Shown: positions 60,128 through 64,000 of the stretch, one piece after another | How the letters are laid out: each line of letters starts with the position of its first letter | Numbering within the stretch: the stretch's first letter is position 1 | Source: Mya arenaria | Lineage: Eukaryota; Mollusca; Bivalvia; Myida; Myidae | Length of the DNA: 64,000 nucleotides | Reading direction: 5' to 3' | Assembly (NCBI RefSeq): GCF_026914265.1 | Contig: NC_069131.1 | Location: 4,313,501 to 4,377,500, forward strand | Notes under the pieces: model-generated | Told to the model about the DNA's origin: nothing | The model's database searches: none | The model's input: the letters and a program-made list of their open reading frames with translations, nothing else | Program-made: the position numbers and the translations under genes

Positions 60128-60690
60128 CGAACAAAATAATTACTTTGTTTATCTTGATTACTACACATCGTGACGTCAGTAAGCAACGCCACACCTGTAG
60201 TTCGGTGAAATGTTCACTATAACTTAGCTTTTTAGTCAATTTTTACATAAAATAATATAAGAATACGCAAGAAAAAAATAATTATTAGTTGCCAGTTAGG
60301 ATAAAGAAAATCCAAAAGTCGTGCACGTAGCGTAACCGTTAATTTGGCAAACCTCGGTGCCGGCTCTCACACCTGCTCGCGAGTCGGATTTTTCGATTCG
60401 GACCAGAAACACATGACATATATTTTAATGTGTAATGGTAACATGTTTATACTTTAAATTACTACTAAGTTCTTCATTGTCCCTGATGAGCAGATCGCTG
60501 GTCGCGTTGTTTGTAGTTCGTAGTTTGTAAAATGAAGTTTGTTGTGTGAAGTTTTGAATATTTGTTAGATAAGACGTCACAAATGTATGACCATGACAAC
60601 AATTCAATCATAGCCATCATGGTAACTGTATAGACACAAGCCCGATACGTCGCTAGGGGCAACCTGTTGCCACGGCGAATGGCGCCAACC

Positions 60691-63569
60691 TCAGTCAGCG
60701 TGGATAGCCAACGCTCTCTGCATCAGCCGGTCCGTCATCGGCGAGCAAGGTTTTACCGACTTCCGCTCCATCAACAGGAACCTGCGGACATTGAGTTTAG
60801 GTTGTTGTTATGGCAACAATAATCTTTAATGGATATGTTTACTAAAACGGAGCTTTCAGAAAAAAAAAAAACTTTGAGAGAATCGAAAAAAAAACGACAG
60901 TGAAAATTTTAACGTTGTCCGGCCTGGTTTTGATCTTTTCGCATATAGTCATTTAAAACATGTAATTTAGTTTACCTAAGTTTCATACGCAATATAAATT
61001 GTGAGAATGTTTGAATTATGTTACTTGGCAAGGCGATGGTGTTCTGGTTTGTTTGATTTCAATGCCGCGTTGATCAAGAACAGACTGTACAGATCCCGCT
61101 GCAAGATAAAGGCAAGCATGAACTATACGTCGGGAAGATCAGGTCAACATTCTATACCGTAAAACAAAAAGTTAAAAAAGTGATAAGGAAACATTTTATT
61201 AGGAATAAACTTTTAAAATACATTCAGTTGCCTACGATATGTTAAATTGTTTCAACATTTTTAAGTTTTATACTTGAATCAGACTGATTGTTTCTGTAAA
61301 AGAATCTATTTCATCCACCTTTCGCCATTTACTTCTGAAATACTGAAGAATTCACCCACCTGCGCATGACTGCCGCCAATCTTCCATATCAGGTATCTAA
61401 CCGGGTACATGAGCTCTACCGCCTGGGCGCAGTCTCCGGCCCTGTACGCCACAAACGCCCTACAGATGACAAGCCCGATCTCCTTGGTAATGTTCGACTG
61501 GTCGCCCGTGCTGCTACTGGGGAATGTATGAAATGGTGTGAACAGGTTGTGATACTTTTTCTATTCAGTATGCTTGGATCATATAGTCGTTCCTTTCGAC
61601 GAAGGAGCACGTTTGATGTTTAAAACCGCCATACAAAAAACTCTTCAACTGGAACTTGTAACGTAAAGGAATGGAATCGACAACATGAACATTAATGGCG
61701 TATTGCAATTTCATACAAGAGGGCCATGATGACCATAAATCGCTCACCTGATTGAAAGTGTTAAACCTACGTTGATTTTTATCAGACAAATAATGGTTAA
61801 TGGTAATGCAATTTTGGATTAATATCAAATTAATGTCAAATTTCTATCTTCTCATACATTCTTCTGAAAAATCAAACAAACTATCAATGGTCTACGCCTA
61901 ACGGTTGCAGACAAGAATATTTTCAAAGATTTCCTTATATAAATACACTTACGCTTACGGAAGAAACTTATTATCCCCAGGGCGGGGCAAGTTTTGACTC
62001 CAGGGGCAAAATTTGGACAAACTTGTTAGACGACCACGAGACAATGTAACACACCGAATATTCAAACTCTAGGCCTCATAGTTTTTGTCAAGAAGAGTTC
62101 TTAAGTTTTTCCCTTTGGTTGCCATAGCAACCATAAATTTGCATGGTATTCATTCCTTCAACAACTTTGAAAGGGCACCAGCCAAGGAACATCCTTGTTA
62201 AGTTTCATTTAAACTGTCCTAGCGATTGAGGAGAAGAGTATGTTTATAAGCATTTGCTGACGCCGGAAACCGGACAATGGACGCCGGACACTGGACAATG
62301 GACGCCGGAAACCGGACAATGGACACCGGGCACACTGGTTCACCGTGAGCTATTCGTGCTCAAATGAGCTAATAAGTTAAACGTATGATGCCACTCAGTA
62401 TTAATTATAATAAAACACGCATACAAATATTTCTACTTTAGGCAATGCTTACGCTACCCAATCCTGTATTGACGTCATCATCTGTTCCACCGCTGCTTGA
62501 TTGTTGGCTCCTAGACAGGCCAGGAGTATGTGGTTGTCGTTAAACGTGAGCACGTGATCGTCCATGTGGGGGCGGATCACCTCGTAACAGTCCTCCCATC
62601 GTCCTTCAACCTGAGCGCCTGATTACAAAAGAATTCCCTTGTTTGTTATAGAAGCTAATGCCAACGGCATCATTTCATCTATCCTATATAATTTCATTAT
62701 TCACTGATAATTCCTTAAATCGTTGGTAAACATAATTCTTACATAGAAATGATTGCAAACCATATTTAGCGGGCTATCCACTCTAATAGCGGCTCAGTGC
62801 TACGAAATTTGTTCGTGAGGCGGCGGGTCGTTGGTTCAATCCCCGACCGCGTTATACATTTTGAAGACGATCATAAACTAGACCAAATTACTCAGTAATG
62901 GCTTAAACCCAGGAAAGTTGTCTTGCATGTATCGGTTCGGTTCAACTCCGAGCTGAAGAAACAAGAGGCCTAATGCAAGAGCAAGGGTAATTCACCCGGA
63001 CTCTCTAATGTGTCACACTATCACCATAATGCATATTCATAAACAACCAAAGGACCCCATTGTAATTAAATACAGTGCGCTTTCGTGTGCTAAGGTTAAA
63101 ATGATAGGCATACATACACACAGTAATGCGCCAGTCAATTGTAGCCACGCTCCCCAAGGTCCGGGGGTATACCGGGTAAATGGGCCATGTGTTTTCCTTT
63201 CATGTGGCCCCGCAGTGCCGGGTGAATGCGGTGGTTTTCTCTTTGCGCCAAATATAGCGGGGAAGGGCCTTATCTAGGGTCCCTGGGCTGCGGGGGCATT
63301 TGGCGGGGATTTAACAAGTAGTTCGTCCCCGCATGGAGGGTTTTTTACCCGGGCTTGGCTGGACCGAAAGTCAAAGTCCCCGCTATTCCCCGGACCTGGG
63401 GAAGGGGGGGGGGCGTGGTTACAATTGACTGGTGTATTACTTAAATCAAACATCCAATTGATAGAACTTCACCATGGCGACCCCTACCTTCCATTTCGAG
63501 GCGCATGAGCAGCGAGCAAGCGTCCACGAAGTCCAGAGGAGCACCAGACGTTTGGGCGGATTTGTATAC
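60691..63569 (-). CDS. TTC38: TTC38-like (tetratricopeptide repeat protein 38), 3' part, runs off the right edge
   Basis: Five minus-strand exons, 63569-63488, 62618-62453, 61516-61360, 61098-61025 and 60781-60691, join in phase into 189 codons plus TGA. They match the C-terminal half of TTC38: VDACSLLMRLEMEG, GRWEDCYEVIRP, FNDNHILLACLGA, MMTSIQDW, ELMYPVRYLIWKIGGS, RDLYSLFLINAALKS and LLMERKSVKP ... DRLMQRALAIHAD at the end. All exons are open with GT-AG borders. TTC38 orthologues are about 470 residues, so the first half lies beyond 64000. A possible further exon on the minus strand at about 63895-63998 (SLYVVKG ... YKEI) is weak. TTC38 is a TPR protein of unsettled role found in animals and bacteria. 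Confidence 0.88.
61985..62375 (-). repeat. Pearl-like single unit inside TTC38 intron
   Basis: About 62160-62230 shares the AAGGAACATCCTTGTTAAGTT-type core of the array at 240-1256, followed by a GC-rich tandem repeat and a small hairpin (GAGCTATTCGTGCTC) with CTAA at its 3' side. The orientation by the hairpin is rightward, although the host gene is on the minus strand. Most of it is missing from the left arm. Confidence 0.45.
62768..62857 (+). repeat. tRNA-derived sequence in right arm
   Basis: Partner of 28232-28318. It has a B-box-like GTTGGTTCAATCCCCGACC and a weak A box, but the stems are poor. Confidence 0.5.
63127..63436. mobile_element. Harbinger-like MITE, copy 3 (310 bp)
   Basis: TIRs TGCGCCAGTCAATTGTAG and CAATTGACTGGTGTA with the same GC-rich interior as the pair in T1 intron 1. 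Flanks are TAA (63124-63126) and TTA (63437-63439). The left arm keeps the empty site near 27968, where TTTAAGTAACTGTGTG runs through uninterrupted. Confidence 0.85.
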
Positions 63570-64000
63570 CTGAAATGCAGTTATGTAAAGTTTGACTTCT
63601 AGTACATTTTAAAACAATGGCAATACGCCTCGATCACATGAGCTGCACGTCGCCTTGTTGCGTATAATATATGCATATGCAAGTTTCAAAACATTAATAT
63701 AAAACTGTGACCTTTAAATTGAGTATTCAAAAATAAAACGTGTTCTTTACACCGCATCGATAAGCAAGCCAGGTGACCACCGTTTCATCACTTCAGTATA
63801 TCTAAAGGATAGGATGGGGGCACAGAATAAACTGAACTCTATACCTGGTAGTTTGACCTTGCTCTTACACTACGGCTAAATACGGCTCCTGCACGTCGCT
63901 ATGACGAGTTCTTATTTCCTTGTAGAAGTTATAGATGTTCAATCCCTTGACCACGTATAGCGAACATGACCCAAGGCAGGTGATGTTGTAACAAATATGT

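Larger units (their letters stand above)
60300..63866 (-). repeat. Inverted duplication, right arm (TTC38 3' region)
   Basis: Reverse-complement partner of 27476-30500. It contains insertions not in the left arm: a Harbinger-like MITE at 63127-63436 and a pearl-like unit near 61985-62375. A GC-rich short tandem repeat (GACGCCGGAAACCGGACAATG type, about 62259-62330) is longer here than its counterpart near 28755-28795. Confidence 0.85.

Noticed and set aside
63895-63999. Additional TTC38 exon at the right edge (minus strand)
   Set aside because: SLYVVKG and YKEI vaguely fit the TPR region, but a proper splice border and frame could not be confirmed within the window.

Overview
The window looks like nuclear DNA of a mollusc, most likely a bivalve. 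Genes are split by short GT-AG introns in AT-rich sequence. Protein families are animal ones (DNAJC27, C1q-domain protein, torsins, TTC38). Repeats are dense: pearl/Helitron-like tandem-core elements, many small palindromic or terminal-inverted-repeat elements, LINEs and tRNA-derived repeats. The species assignment is inference; no species-specific marker was tested.

Layout. 1-3.45 kb: pearl-like repeat array, a 26-bp minisatellite and AT-rich spacer. 3.45-9.0 kb (minus): a complete DNAJC27 (RBJ) gene in seven exons. 9.6-11.2 kb (minus): a complete secreted coiled-coil/C1q-domain gene in three exons. 12.9-17.8 kb (plus): torsin-like gene T1, five exons, with a pair of small transposons in intron 1 and a 1.1-kb dispersed repeat in intron 4. 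18.2-27.1 kb: a LINE remnant, a 3-kb minisatellite, one tRNA-Ala(CGC) and a nearly full-length LINE. 27.5-30.5 kb: a broken TTC38-like copy. 30.8-56.4 kb: torsin-like genes T2 (complete), T3 (no first exon found) and T4 (pseudogene hit by a 3.19-kb transposon), with LINE remnants, and a membrane-anchored beta-propeller-like gene plus a 5' fragment of a second copy. 58.9-60.1 kb: a broken gene of an uncharacterised family. 60.7-63.6 kb (minus): the intact 3' end of a TTC38-like gene that runs off the right edge.

How it fits together. T1-T4 are paralogues sharing the same exon phases. T1 resembles T3 and T2 resembles T4, so two lineages alternate in the cluster. Sequence downstream of T3 and T4 is also shared, and each is followed by a propeller gene or fragment, so the duplicated block was torsin plus propeller. 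The T2-T4/propeller region lies between two inverted copies of the TTC38 3' end. The torsin-like proteins carry a canonical Walker A Lys-Thr (typical torsins have Lys-Asn), keep the two C-terminal cysteines of torsins, but have lost the Walker B Asp-Glu and the sensor-2 Lys. They may bind nucleotide with altered or no hydrolysis. I regard this family and its pairing with the propeller protein as the most interesting biology here; the 3.19-kb transposon with a recognisable empty site is second.
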